Below are positions 52,709 to 62,124 of a stretch of 64,000 bases of DNA, one piece after another. Where the stretch lies: the NCBI GenBank assembly GCA_965243265.1, contig CBDEUL010000011.1:71591-135590 (forward strand), written 5' to 3'. How positions within the stretch are numbered: position 1 is the first letter of the stretch; the number at the start of each line of letters is the position of its first letter. This DNA is from Flavicella sp965243265. GTDB lineage: Bacteria; Bacteroidota; Bacteroidia; Flavobacteriales; Flavobacteriaceae. A program made the position numbers and the translations under genes. The notes beneath the pieces are model-generated. The model had not been told where the DNA came from. It searched no databases and was given only the letters and a program-made list of their open reading frames with translations.

Positions 52709-54784
52709 ATGAATTTGCTGATAAGCAAAAGCTATATTTTTATTTTTCTCCAAACGAAGATTTGGATCCTCCTTTAAAATTTCCATAGCACAAATTCTTG
52801 CTTCCTGCAAAACAGCAGTATCCTTAACCAAATTAGCTATTTTAAGATTTAACACACCACTCTGTTGAGTTCCCATAAGATTTCCTGGTCCTCTAAGTTT
52901 TAAATCAACCTCAGCTATTTCAAAACCATCTGAGGTTTTTACCATTGTTTCTAACCTTGTAGTTGCCTCTGTAGACAATTTTCTACTCGTCATTAAAATG
53001 CAATAACTCTGGTCGGCTCCCCTACCTACACGCCCTCTTAATTGATGCAATTGAGACAAACCAAATCTCTCTGCACTTTCAATTACCATAACACTAGCAT
53101 TTGGCACATTAACACCAACCTCTATAACAGTAGTAGCCACCATAATTTGAGTTTCTCCATTAACAAAACGATTCATTTCTAAATCTTTATCCGCTGCTTT
53201 CATTTTTCCATGAACAATGCTCAACTTGTATTTAGGTAAAGGAAATTCCCTAGAAATACTCTCATAACCATCCATCAAGTCTTTGTAATCCATTGCTTCC
53301 GACTCTTGAATTAACGGGTATACAACATACACCTGTCTACCCTTTGATATTTCATCCCTAATAAATTTGAATACACTTAAACGATTGCTATCAAACCTAT
53401 GAACTGTTTTCACTGATTTTCTTCCAGGAGGTAACTCATCAATTACAGAAATATCTAAATCACCATAAACACTCATTGCCAACGTTCTTGGTATTGGTGT
53501 AGCTGTCATTACCAATATATGCGGTGGTAATGTATTTTTCATCCACATTTTTGAACGTTGTGCCACTCCAAATCTATGCTGTTCATCAATTACAGCTATT
53601 CCCAAATTTTTAAACACTACTTTATCTTCTAACAAAGCATGAGTTCCTATAAGAATATTTAATTCGCCGCTTTCCAAACGTTCATGAATACCTTTTCTTT
53701 CCTTTGTTTTTACCGATCCTGTTAGCAAATCAACAGAAAGTTTCATTTCCCCTAAAGCCTCTTTTATAGATACGTAATGCTGTGTTGCTAATATCTCTGT
53801 AGGAGCTATTAAGGCTGCCTGAAAACCATTATCAATAGCCATTAGGATAGTCATCAAAGCAACAATCGTTTTTCCAGATCCCACATCACCTTGTAACAAT
53901 CGATTCATATGGATACCTGTAGCTAAATCTTTTCGAATTTCTTTTAATACTCTTTTTTGAGCATTGGTTAAGTCGAAAGATAAATGGTTATTATAAAACG
54001 TATTGAAATGAGTTCCTAAAGAATCAAAAGCAAAACCTTTTATTTTACTTTGTTTGATACTTTTATTTCTTAATAACTGTAATTGTATAAAAAACAATTC
54101 TTCAAACTTTAACCTAAATTGACTCTTTGTCAATGTTTCTTGATTTTTAGGAAAATGGACATTATAAAACGCCTCTTTACGGTTTAATAATTGAAATTTC
54201 TTTAATAATTCTTCTGAAAGTGTTTCGCTTATTAATGAATGATACTCATGAAAAACGAAATATATAATTTTAGAAATCAACTTGTTCGTAACCCCTCTAT
54301 TAGAAAGTTTTTCCGTTGAAGGATATACTGGATGAATAGCTATTTGGGGACCTTTTTTATAGTTTGAAGCCAATTCTAACTCTGGATGTGGCATACTAAA
54401 ATTACCATTGTAAAAATTAGTTTTTCCAAAAATAACATAAGGTTCATTCAACTTAATTGAATCTTTAATCCACTTAGCACCTCGAAACCACACCAACTCC
54501 ATAGTTCCTGTTTCATCAACAAACGTTGCCGTTAACCTACTTCCTCTTTTTTGTTTTACTGTTTTAAAATCTACTATTCTTCCTACAAGCTGTCTTTCCG
54601 AAGAGTTTGATTGTAACTCTTTTATCTTATAAAACTTAGATTTATCAATATATCGTATAGGAAATAGACTGAACAAATCTTCTGTTTTACGTATTCCTAA
54701 CTCTGATGCTAATAACTCAGCCCTCGCTGGCCCAACACCTTTTATATAAGATAACGGAGGAACTGATTGTATAGGTTTAGACAT
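52676..54784 (-). CDS. recG: ATP-dependent DNA helicase RecG
   Basis: RecG remodels stalled forks and branched DNA. It has 702 residues: an N-terminal wedge/OB domain (about 65-160), then helicase lobes with Walker A LLQGDVGSGKTIVA (near residue 297), motif II DEQHRFGV (near residue 395), and motif V/VI in ATTVIEVGVNVP and QLRGRVGR. All key motifs are present and length is normal. Confidence 0.95.
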   Translation of the reverse strand: MSKPIQSVPPLSYIKGVGPARAELLASELGIRKTEDLFSLFPIRYIDKSKFYKIKELQSNSSERQLVGRIVDFKTVKQKRGSRLTATFVDETGTMELVWFRGAKWIKDSIKLNEPYVIFGKTNFYNGNFSMPHPELELASNYKKGPQIAIHPVYPSTEKLSNRGVTNKLISKIIYFVFHEYHSLISETLSEELLKKFQLLNRKEAFYNVHFPKNQETLTKSQFRLKFEELFFIQLQLLRNKSIKQSKIKGFAFDSLGTHFNTFYNNHLSFDLTNAQKRVLKEIRKDLATGIHMNRLLQGDVGSGKTIVALMTILMAIDNGFQAALIAPTEILATQHYVSIKEALGEMKLSVDLLTGSVKTKERKGIHERLESGELNILIGTHALLEDKVVFKNLGIAVIDEQHRFGVAQRSKMWMKNTLPPHILVMTATPIPRTLAMSVYGDLDISVIDELPPGRKSVKTVHRFDSNRLSVFKFIRDEISKGRQVYVVYPLIQESEAMDYKDLMDGYESISREFPLPKYKLSIVHGKMKAADKDLEMNRFVNGETQIMVATTVIEVGVNVPNASVMVIESAERFGLSQLHQLRGRVGRGADQSYCILMTSRKLSTEATTRLETMVKTSDGFEIAEVDLKLRGPGNLMGTQQSGVLNLKIANLVKDTAVLQEARICAMEILKEDPNLRLEKNKNIAFAYQQIHKKTSIWSNIS

Positions 54785-54923
54785 AAAATTTGTTCATTTT
54801 TACTGAAAAGAAGTCAAATTTACAAAAAATTCAAAGCTACATCCAATGTTTATCTACACTTCCCTTACTTTAAAAGATTCCTAAAAAGAAACCTACAGTT
54901 TCTAATAACAATTTTCAATTAAG

Positions 54924-54931
54924 TACCTTTG
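54924..54931 (+). promoter_or_regulatory. -7 box deciding the start of the rRNA methyltransferase gene
   Basis: TACCTTTG; the longer in-frame TTG at 54929 lies within it, so the ATG at 54950 is the start. Confidence 0.6.
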
Positions 54932-54949
54932 CAGTCCAAAAATTTAGAA

Positions 54950-56155
54950 ATGCGATTACATAGAAATTTAGTTTTTACAGTTATAGATTCATTAAACCTT
55001 ATTTTTAACGAAGGGGTTTATGCCGACAAAGCAGTAGAACAGGCTTTAAAAAAAGATGCTCGATGGGGAGCTAGAGATAGAAAGTTTGTAGCAGAAACTA
55101 TCTACGAAATTGTTCGTTGGAAACGTTTGTACAATGAAATAGCTGAAACTAAAGAACACTATACTCGTGAAAATTTATGGAAAATATTTACTGTTTGGGC
55201 TGTATTAAGAGGTATTAAATTACCTGATTGGAAATACTTTGAAAATGCTCCCGAAAGACGTATCAAAGGAAAATTTGATCAAGTACAATCAATTCGAAAA
55301 ATAAAAGAATCTATTCCTGATTGGATGGATGAGCTTTGTTTTAAAGAACTTGGCAACAAATGGGATAAAGAAATTACGGCTTTAAACGAACAAGCTCCTG
55401 TTGTTTTAAGAGCAAATACACTAAGAGGAACTAGAGTTAATTTAGCTAAAAACCTAACTTCAGAAGGTGTTGAAACACGCATGGACGCTAAATATAAAGA
55501 CGCTTTAATTCTTAAAGAGCGTAAAAATATTTTTAGAACAGATGCTTTTAAAAGTGGTTTGTTTGAAGTTCAAGATGCCTCTTCTCAATTAGTTGCAGAA
55601 TTTTTAGACGTAAAACCTGGTATGCGTGTTATTGACACTTGTGCAGGTGCTGGAGGTAAAACACTTCATTTAGCTGCCTTAATGGAAAACAAAGGGCAAA
55701 TTATTGCTATGGATATTTATGCTGGTAAATTAAAAGAACTTAAAAGGCGTGCTAAAAGAGCGGGTGCACATAACATAACACCTAGATTGATAGAATCGTC
55801 TAAAACTATCAAAAAACTTAAAGAAAGTGCTGATAGGGTTTTAATTGACGCACCTTGTTCTGGTTTAGGGGTTTTAAAAAGAAACCCTGATGCCAAATGG
55901 AAACTACAACCAGAATTTATTGACAATATTAAGAAAACACAAGCTGAAATTTTAGAAAGCTATTCTAAAATGGTTAAAAAAGGAGGAAAATTAGTATACG
56001 CTACATGTTCTATACTTCCTTCTGAAAACCAAGAACAAGTAGCTAAGTTTATAGCAAACAATGCTGAATATAAATTAGTGAAAGAAAACAAAGTATTGCC
56101 TTCTAAAAGCGGATATGATGGTTTCTATATCGCTTTGATTGAAAAAGCTGAATAG
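54950..56155 (+). CDS. RsmB/NOP family 16S rRNA methyltransferase
   Basis: A 401-residue m5C methyltransferase that modifies rRNA. An N-terminal NusB-like helical domain (about 1-130) precedes the catalytic domain with motif DTCAGAGGKTLHLAAL (SAM site, near residue 228), VLIDAPCSGLGVLKRNP (near residue 303, catalytic Cys in motif IV) and LVYATCSILPSENQEQV (second Cys, motif VI). This two-cysteine pattern is typical of the RsmB group. The exact target C is inferred only from the family. Confidence 0.9.
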   Translation: MRLHRNLVFTVIDSLNLIFNEGVYADKAVEQALKKDARWGARDRKFVAETIYEIVRWKRLYNEIAETKEHYTRENLWKIFTVWAVLRGIKLPDWKYFENAPERRIKGKFDQVQSIRKIKESIPDWMDELCFKELGNKWDKEITALNEQAPVVLRANTLRGTRVNLAKNLTSEGVETRMDAKYKDALILKERKNIFRTDAFKSGLFEVQDASSQLVAEFLDVKPGMRVIDTCAGAGGKTLHLAALMENKGQIIAMDIYAGKLKELKRRAKRAGAHNITPRLIESSKTIKKLKESADRVLIDAPCSGLGVLKRNPDAKWKLQPEFIDNIKKTQAEILESYSKMVKKGGKLVYATCSILPSENQEQVAKFIANNAEYKLVKENKVLPSKSGYDGFYIALIEKAE

Positions 56156-56181
56156 AGAAAAACTCTTACTTGTAAAAACAG

Positions 56182-56219
56182 AAACTCAATTGGTAAATTT
56201 ACTAATTGAGTTTTTTTTT
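56182..56219 (+). terminator. Terminator of the rRNA methyltransferase gene
   Basis: AAACTCAATT pairs with AATTGAGTTT and inner GTAAA pairs with TTTAC, giving a nearly continuous stem; nine T's follow. Confidence 0.88.
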
Positions 56220-56270
56220 ATTTATAGCACGCCCCATTAATATTTATAAACAGGAACCTTCTCTAAAAAC

Positions 56271-56298
56271 AAAAAACCACTCTAATAGAGTGGTTTTT
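56271..56298. terminator. Terminator downstream of sucC
   Basis: AAAAAACCACTCT pairs with AGAGTGGTTTTT around three bases, with T-run on both strands; it faces the end of sucC on the minus strand. Confidence 0.85.
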
Positions 56299-56322
56299 CT
56301 TATATAATAGAGTTTTGAAGGA

Positions 56323-57519
56323 TTACCCAACAATAACTTCTTGTACTTTATCAGCAGCTTCTTGAAATTCTGTAGCAGAAATAATTTCCATTCCACTATT
56401 GTCAATCAATTCTTTTGCTTCTTTAGCATTAGTTCCTTGTAAACGACAAATAATAGGCACATTAATTTTGTCTCCCATATTTTTATAAGCATCTACAACC
56501 CCTTGAGCAACACGATCACAACGAACAATTCCTCCAAAGATATTTACTAAAATAGCTTTTACATTTGAATCTTTTAAAATAATTCCAAAAGCAGTTTCAA
56601 CACGTTGTGCATCAGCAGTACCACCAACATCTAAGAAGTTAGCTGGCTCTCCTCCTGCTTGTTTAATTAAATCCATAGTTCCCATTGCCAAACCAGCTCC
56701 GTTTACCATACACCCAACGTTTCCATCTAAATCAACATAGTTTAAACCAGCTGCTTTTGCTTCAACTTCAATAGGGTTCTCTTCACGAATATCTCTTAAT
56801 TCAATATAATCTTTATGACGGTACAAAGCATTTTCATCTAAAGTTACTTTAGAGTCTACTGCTAAAATTTGATCATCAGCTGTTTTAAAAACAGGATTGA
56901 TTTCAAACAATGAAGAATCAGAACCAACATAAGCATTGTATAAAGCAGTAACAAATTTTGTCATGTCTTTAAAGGCAGCTCCTGAAAGCCCTAAGTTAAA
57001 AGCTACTTTACGTGCTTGAAAAGGCAATACTCCTGTTGCAGGATCTATCTCTTCAGTAAAAATTAAGTGTGGAGTTTCTTCAGCAACTGCTTCAATATCC
57101 ATACCTCCTTCAGTAGAATACATAATCATATTTCTACCTGTAGCTCTGTTCAAAAGTACAGACATGTAGTATTCTTCTGGCTTTGATGGTCCATCGTAAT
57201 AAACATTTTCAGAAATTAATACTGAGTGTACTTCCTTTCCTTCAGCAGAAGTTTGAGGAGTTACCAACATCATTCCTAAAATTTGTTCAGCATATGTTTT
57301 TACCTCATCAATAGACTTAGCAATCTTAACACCTCCACCTTTTCCACGACCTCCAGCGTGAATTTGAGCTTTTACTGCAAATACAGTACATCCTTTTTCT
57401 GAATTAATTTTTTTTGCAGCTTCTAAAGCCTCCTCAGGTGTAGTAGCTACAATTTCCAAAGGAACTTTTACTCCAAATCCTTTAAGTATTTCTTTTGCTT
57501 GATATTCGTGTAAATTCAT
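56323..57519 (-). CDS. sucC: Succinyl-CoA ligase beta subunit
   Basis: The beta subunit of succinyl-CoA synthetase (TCA cycle), with nucleotide-binding ATP-grasp domain. It has 398 residues: KAQIHAGGRGKGGGVK (near residue 46) is the nucleotide region and VNIFGGIVRCD (near residue 320) is the CoA/succinyl-phosphate region. Start: ATG 57519 (MNLHEYQAKEILKGFG); the longer frame covers the -7 box at 57545-57552. The alpha subunit sucD is not next to it. Confidence 0.96.
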   Translation of the reverse strand: MNLHEYQAKEILKGFGVKVPLEIVATTPEEALEAAKKINSEKGCTVFAVKAQIHAGGRGKGGGVKIAKSIDEVKTYAEQILGMMLVTPQTSAEGKEVHSVLISENVYYDGPSKPEEYYMSVLLNRATGRNMIMYSTEGGMDIEAVAEETPHLIFTEEIDPATGVLPFQARKVAFNLGLSGAAFKDMTKFVTALYNAYVGSDSSLFEINPVFKTADDQILAVDSKVTLDENALYRHKDYIELRDIREENPIEVEAKAAGLNYVDLDGNVGCMVNGAGLAMGTMDLIKQAGGEPANFLDVGGTADAQRVETAFGIILKDSNVKAILVNIFGGIVRCDRVAQGVVDAYKNMGDKINVPIICRLQGTNAKEAKELIDNSGMEIISATEFQEAADKVQEVIVG

Positions 57520-57544
57520 CTTTATTGTATTTTTTTCGTACGGA

Positions 57545-57552
57545 CAAAAATA
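57545..57552 (-). promoter_or_regulatory. Candidate -7 box of sucC
   Basis: TATTTTTG on the minus strand, 25 bp before the ATG. Confidence 0.55.
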
Positions 57553-57704
57553 ACAATCCATTTATTATAAAATCTCTTTTTAATTAAATATTCTTAATAA
57601 TTATTCAACACGTATTAATCCCCTAAAATTTTAAGAATATTTTTATTTTTAAAGGCTTCTAAGTCTATTTTTTAATATTTTCGTAAACTTAAGCTTAAAG
57701 ACGA

Positions 57705-58373
57705 ATGATAAAAGCAACAAACCTTCATAAATTCTACGGAAATTTAGAAGTTTTAAAGGGTGTAAATCTCCACATTAAAAAAGGAGAAGTTGTAGTAATT
57801 GTAGGACCCTCTGGTACTGGAAAAACAACTTTATTACAAATTTTAGGAACCTTAGACAAACCCACTAAAAACAAAGATTATTCTTTAGAAATAAACGGAA
57901 TATCTTTGAATAGTATTTCTGATAAAAAATTGTCAAAATTCAGAAATGAAAATGTTGGTTTTATTTTTCAATTTCATCAGCTATTACCTGAATTTACAGC
58001 TATAGAGAATGTTTGTATTCCTGCTTTTATAGCAAAAAAAGGAAAACAAGAGAGTACAGAAAAAGCTACTAAATTATTAAAATACTTAGGCCTTGGTGAG
58101 CGCTTGCATCACAAACCCAATGAACTCTCTGGAGGTGAACAACAACGTGTTGCCGTAGCACGAGCTTTGATCAATGATCCCGCTGTGATTTTTGCAGATG
58201 AACCTAGTGGAAACCTCGATTCAAAATCTGCAGAAAACTTACACAACTTATTTTTAAAGTTAAGAGATGAGTTAGGGCAAACCTTTGTTATTGTTACGCA
58301 CAATAATAAACTAGCAAATATGGCAGATAGAAGACTGGAAATGAAAGATGGTAAAATTTTTAAAGACAATTAA
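57705..58373 (+). CDS. lolD: Lipoprotein-releasing system ATP-binding protein (LolD-like ABC ATPase)
   Basis: A 222-residue ABC ATPase of the MacB/LolD group. Walker A is GPSGTGKTTL (near residue 36), the Q-loop region FIFQFHQLLPEFTAIENV is characteristic of LolD, the signature is LSGGEQQRVAVARAL and Walker B is VIFADEPSGNLD. It would power lipoprotein release to the outer membrane if paired with LolC/E elsewhere. MacB-type alternatives are less likely given length. The stop is 2 bp before the mtnN start. Confidence 0.88.
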   Translation: MIKATNLHKFYGNLEVLKGVNLHIKKGEVVVIVGPSGTGKTTLLQILGTLDKPTKNKDYSLEINGISLNSISDKKLSKFRNENVGFIFQFHQLLPEFTAIENVCIPAFIAKKGKQESTEKATKLLKYLGLGERLHHKPNELSGGEQQRVAVARALINDPAVIFADEPSGNLDSKSAENLHNLFLKLRDELGQTFVIVTHNNKLANMADRRLEMKDGKIFKDN

Positions 58374-58375
58374 TT

Positions 58376-59116
58376 TTGAAAACATTAGGAATTATTAGTG
58401 CCATGCCTGAGGAAGTACAGTGCTTGCTTGACGAACTTCAAAACCCTCAAATTACCGAAAAAGGAATGCGCTCTTACTACGAAGGTGTTTTATTCGGAAA
58501 AAAGACTGTAATAGCCTTCTCTAGATGGGGAAAAGTAGCTGCGGCAATAACAACTACACAAATGATTAATGATTATAATGTAGGTGAAATACTATTTACG
58601 GGGGTCTGTGGTGGACTTGATAATTCTCAGAATATAGGAGATATTGTTATCGGAAATCATTTATACCAACATGATATGGATGCTACTCCTCTTTTTCAAA
58701 AACACGAAATTCCCTTATTAGGAAAAACCTTTTTCGAAGCTTCAAAAAATCTTAAGCTAGAAAATGCCGTTGCTGAATTTAGTAAGAACGTTACAGATTA
58801 CATTGCTCAAGAGGATTTAAAAACATTCCAGATCTGTGATATAAAAGCAACCAAAGGAACCATTATTAGTGGTGATACTTTTGTTTCGTCTCAAGAAACA
58901 CTAAACAAATTAAAACAAGAAATTCCAGAAGCACTTGCTGTTGAAATGGAAGGAGCTGCCGTAGCACAGGTTTGTTATGAATACGCTGTACCTTTTTCTA
59001 TTATTAGAACTGTTTCTGACAAAGCCAATGACGATGCTCATATAGATTTTCCTAAATTCACAAAATTAATAGCAAGTAAATATGCCAAAGGTATTTTGAA
59101 AAACTATTGCATTTAA
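58376..59116 (+). CDS. mtnN: 5'-methylthioadenosine/S-adenosylhomocysteine nucleosidase
   Basis: A 246-residue nucleoside phosphorylase-fold enzyme that cleaves MTA and SAH to adenine plus thioribose derivatives. FTGVCGGLD (near residue 82), SGDTFVS (near residue 164) and AVEMEGAAVAQVC (near residue 192, with catalytic Glu) plus RTVSDKAND match the family; the catalytic Asp is in the last. The start is a TTG at 58376, 2 bp after lolD, so translation is coupled. Confidence 0.92.
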   Translation: MKTLGIISAMPEEVQCLLDELQNPQITEKGMRSYYEGVLFGKKTVIAFSRWGKVAAAITTTQMINDYNVGEILFTGVCGGLDNSQNIGDIVIGNHLYQHDMDATPLFQKHEIPLLGKTFFEASKNLKLENAVAEFSKNVTDYIAQEDLKTFQICDIKATKGTIISGDTFVSSQETLNKLKQEIPEALAVEMEGAAVAQVCYEYAVPFSIIRTVSDKANDDAHIDFPKFTKLIASKYAKGILKNYCI

Positions 59117-59153
59117 ATTTGTTTCATTATCTTTGATAAATCGTCAAAATTTA

Positions 59154-59327
59154 ATGCAGTTTACACCTTCAAAAGAACACTTTTTCTTTCAGCTTTGTAA
59201 AAAAGCTTTTACTGCTTATTCAACTATTTATTTTACATTAAAAAAAACACTTGAGAAATTTTTTTCACAAAGTTCTAATGTATCTTTGTACCCGAAATTT
59301 TCAAAAATAAAATTTTATATCCAATGA
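59154..59327 (+). CDS. Doubtful small open frame between mtnN and the dihydroorotase-like gene
   Basis: An ATG at 59154 opens a 57-residue frame starting MQFTPSKEHFFFQLCKKAF and rich in K, F and S. A TATCTTTG box at 59128-59135 lies 18 bp before it, and its stop overlaps the next ATG by four bases. A second, likely dihydroorotase-like promoter box sits inside it. No family recognised; it may be just non-coding leader. Confidence 0.25.
   Translation: MQFTPSKEHFFFQLCKKAFTAYSTIYFTLKKTLEKFFSQSSNVSLYPKFSKIKFYIQ
59281..59288 (+). promoter_or_regulatory. Candidate -7 box of the dihydroorotase-like gene
   Basis: TATCTTTG, exact consensus match, 35 bp before the ATG at 59324. Confidence 0.5.
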
Positions 59328-60580
59328 ATATTTTAATAAAATCAGCAGTAATTATAGACAAGTCGAGCCCTTTTCATAATCAGAAAAAAGACATTCTTAT
59401 TGAAAACAACACACTTACTAAAATAGCTGATTCTATTACTTGTCCAGACAACTGTAAGGAAGTAATTTTAGAAGATTTACACGTGTCTGATGGCTGGTTT
59501 GATACCAGTGTTTCTTTTGGAGAACCAGGATATGAAGAAAGAGAAACCCTAGATAACGGTTTGGATGTTGCTGCTAAAAGTGGATTTACAGACATTGCTT
59601 TAAATTCTAGCACAAAGCCTTACTTAGACACAAAAACCGCTATAACATACGTACAAAATAGCAGTATTTTAAAAGCGACCAACTTACACCCTATTGCCAG
59701 CCTTACACAAGGTAGCAAAGGAATAGATATGGCTGAGTTATATGACATGCAAAGCTCAGGTGCTATTGCTTTTGGAGATTATAAAAAACCTATAAACAAC
59801 GACAACCTTATGAAGGTTGCCTTGCAATATTCACAAAACTTCAACGGAACCGTTTTAAGTTTTCCTCACAACAACTCTATCGCTATTGAAGGAATTGTTA
59901 ATGAAGGTGCCAACAGTACTAAACTAGGTTTAAAAGGAATTCCTAACCTGGCTGAAGAATTGCAAATTTCAAGAGATCTTTTCTTATTAGAATACACAGG
60001 AGGTAAACTTCATATCCCTACCGTAAGTACTGCTAAATCAGTAGCCTTGATAAGAGAAGCCAAACAAAAAGAGTTAAACGTAACCTGTAGTGTTGCTTCA
60101 CACAACTTAACACTTACAGACGATGAATTGAATAGCTTTGATTCTAACTCTAAAGTACTACCTCCACTTAGAACAAAAAGTGATGTAACAGCTTTGCTTG
60201 AAGGAGTTAAAGATGGTACTATAGATACAATTACATCTGATCACACCCCAATAGATATTGAAAATAAAAAGGTAGAATTTAACAATGCCGAATTCGGAAC
60301 TACAGGTTTAGAGAACCTTTTTGGAAACCTAAAAACTGTTTTAGATACAGAAACCATTGTAAGCTGTTTAACAGACAAACCTAAATCTATTTTTGGTATC
60401 GAAAAAGCAAGTATCTCTGAAGGAAACAAAGCCAATCTAACACTTTTTACTCCCTCAGGAAAAAATGTATTCACAAAAAAAGAAATCCTATCAACTTCTA
60501 AAAACTCTATCTTTTTAGATAAAGTTACAGCAGGTAAAGTATATGGAATTTTTGCAAACAACCAATTAGTACTTAAGTAA
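59324..60580 (+). CDS. Dihydroorotase-like protein lacking metal ligands
   Basis: A 418-residue amidohydrolase-fold protein with the type I dihydroorotase layout. Where active enzymes have the D-x-H-x-H metal motif (PGFxDxHxHxRxPG), this reads GWFDTSVSFGEPGYEERE: both His are Ser (S62, S64) and the substrate-binding Arg is Gly. The later LHIxHVST motif reads LHIPTVSTA. The catalytic-base segment TSDHTPID keeps its Asp. It most likely is a non-catalytic homologue, such as those that scaffold aspartate transcarbamoylase. It shares a TAATG overlap with the next gene. Confidence 0.82.
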   Translation: MNILIKSAVIIDKSSPFHNQKKDILIENNTLTKIADSITCPDNCKEVILEDLHVSDGWFDTSVSFGEPGYEERETLDNGLDVAAKSGFTDIALNSSTKPYLDTKTAITYVQNSSILKATNLHPIASLTQGSKGIDMAELYDMQSSGAIAFGDYKKPINNDNLMKVALQYSQNFNGTVLSFPHNNSIAIEGIVNEGANSTKLGLKGIPNLAEELQISRDLFLLEYTGGKLHIPTVSTAKSVALIREAKQKELNVTCSVASHNLTLTDDELNSFDSNSKVLPPLRTKSDVTALLEGVKDGTIDTITSDHTPIDIENKKVEFNNAEFGTTGLENLFGNLKTVLDTETIVSCLTDKPKSIFGIEKASISEGNKANLTLFTPSGKNVFTKKEILSTSKNSIFLDKVTAGKVYGIFANNQLVLK

Positions 60581-61224
60581 TGAACACTACCTTAGAATAT
60601 ATTGAGAGAGCTCCTAAAAAAGAATCTCCAAACGGTGCACCTCTCTTAATCTTGTTACACGGTTACGGAAGTAACGAAAATGATTTGTATTCTTTTGCAG
60701 AAGAATTACCAGATGAGTTACATATTATCAGTGTACGTGCTCCTCATACCTTAGGCTATGGAAGTTATGCTTGGTACAGTATTAATTTTGATGCAGATCA
60801 AAATAAATTCTCCGATTTAGAAGAAGCTAGAGAATCTCTAAATAAAATAGAATTCTTTATCAACGAGATTACTTCTAAACTAGATGTAAACCCCAAAAAA
60901 ACATTCCTATTAGGTTTTAGCCAAGGTGCTATTTTAAGTTATGCTTTTTCACTAAACAGTAATAAAGTACCTTATGTAGTTGCTCTAAGTGGTTACTTAA
61001 ACACAGACTTGATAGATAACTCTAAAAACATTCATAAAACAACAGATTACTTTATTTCTCACGGAAGTGTAGACCAAGTAATCCCTGTAGAATGGGCTAG
61101 AAAATCTCCTGATTTTTTAAATAAAGAAGGGGTTTCTAACTGCTATCAAGAATACCCTGTTGGTCATGGAGTACACCCACAAAATTTTTACGATTTTAAA
61201 AACTGGATTTCTGAAAGATTATAG
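60580..61224 (+). CDS. Alpha/beta hydrolase, phospholipase/carboxylesterase type
   Basis: A 214-residue cytosolic hydrolase. LLHGYGSNENDLY is the oxyanion-hole region, GFSQGAIL carries the nucleophilic Ser (near residue 110), SHGSVDQVIP holds the Asp and GHGVHP the His. This is the acyl-protein thioesterase/carboxylesterase 2 family. Substrate unknown. It overlaps the preceding stop by one base. Confidence 0.88.
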   Translation: MNTTLEYIERAPKKESPNGAPLLILLHGYGSNENDLYSFAEELPDELHIISVRAPHTLGYGSYAWYSINFDADQNKFSDLEEARESLNKIEFFINEITSKLDVNPKKTFLLGFSQGAILSYAFSLNSNKVPYVVALSGYLNTDLIDNSKNIHKTTDYFISHGSVDQVIPVEWARKSPDFLNKEGVSNCYQEYPVGHGVHPQNFYDFKNWISERL

Positions 61225-61242
61225 ATTTTCAAAACTTCAAGA

Positions 61243-62010
61243 TTAAAAAACCTCAACCTCTAAACCATCGTAAGATAAATACACATTTTCAGGCAACTGT
61301 TTAGCTATTTCTTCATGAAAACCTAAACGATGACTAATATGGGTTAAATAAGCTTTTTTAGGTTGTAATTCCTCTACAAACTCTAAAGCTTCCTCTAAGT
61401 TAAAATGTGTTGGATGTTCTTGTATTCTTAAGGCATTTACAACCAAAACCTCTAAGTTTTTCAATTTTTCTTTTTCTGAATCTTCTATCGATTTTACATC
61501 AGTTAAATACGCTATATCTCCAAAACGATACCCCAAAATATCCAAAGAACCATGTTTTATCTCTATCGGAGTTATTTGCATTCCCTCTAATAAAAAAGGT
61601 GTTTTATCTACAACATTTTCTATGACTTGGGCAGCCCCCGGATACCTGTTTTCTTTAGCAAAAATATACTCATACCTCCTACTTAAAGATTGTAAAACTC
61701 GAGGCATTGCATAAATGGGCATTGGCCCTATTTTGTAACAGAACGGTCGTATATCATCTAAGCCAGCAATATGGTCAGAATGTTCATGTGTAAAAAAAAT
61801 TCCATTTATATTTTTAACTTCTGCTCGTAACATTTGATACCTAAAATCAGGACCACAATCAATCAAATACGTAACCGTTCCCCAAGATATTAAAACGGAC
61901 GAACGCAAACGCACATCCCTCTTATCCAATGATTTATTCACAGGCTCATCAGACAACAGCATCGGTACTCCTTGTGAAGTCCCCGTACCTAAAAATGTTA
62001 TTTTGACCAT
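61243..62010 (-). CDS. MBL-fold metal-dependent hydrolase, PhnP-like
   Basis: A 255-residue metallo-beta-lactamase-fold enzyme. The start GTGTSQGVPML and the HxHxDH motif THEHSDHIAGLDD (near residue 76) bind two zinc ions; IKHGS and AYLTDVKS give further ligands. The pattern is like PhnP phosphodiesterase and RNase Z relatives. No phosphonate genes are nearby, so the substrate is open. Probably monocistronic, with its own -7 box TATTTTTG at 62042-62049. Confidence 0.87.
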   Translation of the reverse strand: MVKITFLGTGTSQGVPMLLSDEPVNKSLDKRDVRLRSSVLISWGTVTYLIDCGPDFRYQMLRAEVKNINGIFFTHEHSDHIAGLDDIRPFCYKIGPMPIYAMPRVLQSLSRRYEYIFAKENRYPGAAQVIENVVDKTPFLLEGMQITPIEIKHGSLDILGYRFGDIAYLTDVKSIEDSEKEKLKNLEVLVVNALRIQEHPTHFNLEEALEFVEELQPKKAYLTHISHRLGFHEEIAKQLPENVYLSYDGLEVEVF

Positions 62011-62041
62011 AAAACTTGTTTAATTCGCATAAAAACACACG

Positions 62042-62049
62042 CAAAAATA
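62042..62049 (-). promoter_or_regulatory. Candidate -7 box of the MBL hydrolase gene
   Basis: TATTTTTG on the minus strand, 31 bp before the ATG at 62010. Confidence 0.5.
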
Positions 62050-62096
62050 CAATTGTAAAAATACCATTATCTTTTTCATTACAACTCTTGTTTCAT

Positions 62097-62104
62097 TACA
62101 TTTG
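62097..62104 (+). promoter_or_regulatory. Candidate -7 box of the conserved unknown gene
   Basis: TACATTTG, exact TAnnTTTG match, 20 bp before the ATG at 62125. Confidence 0.5.
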
Positions 62105-62124
62105 TTAGTATAAAATTTTCAAGA

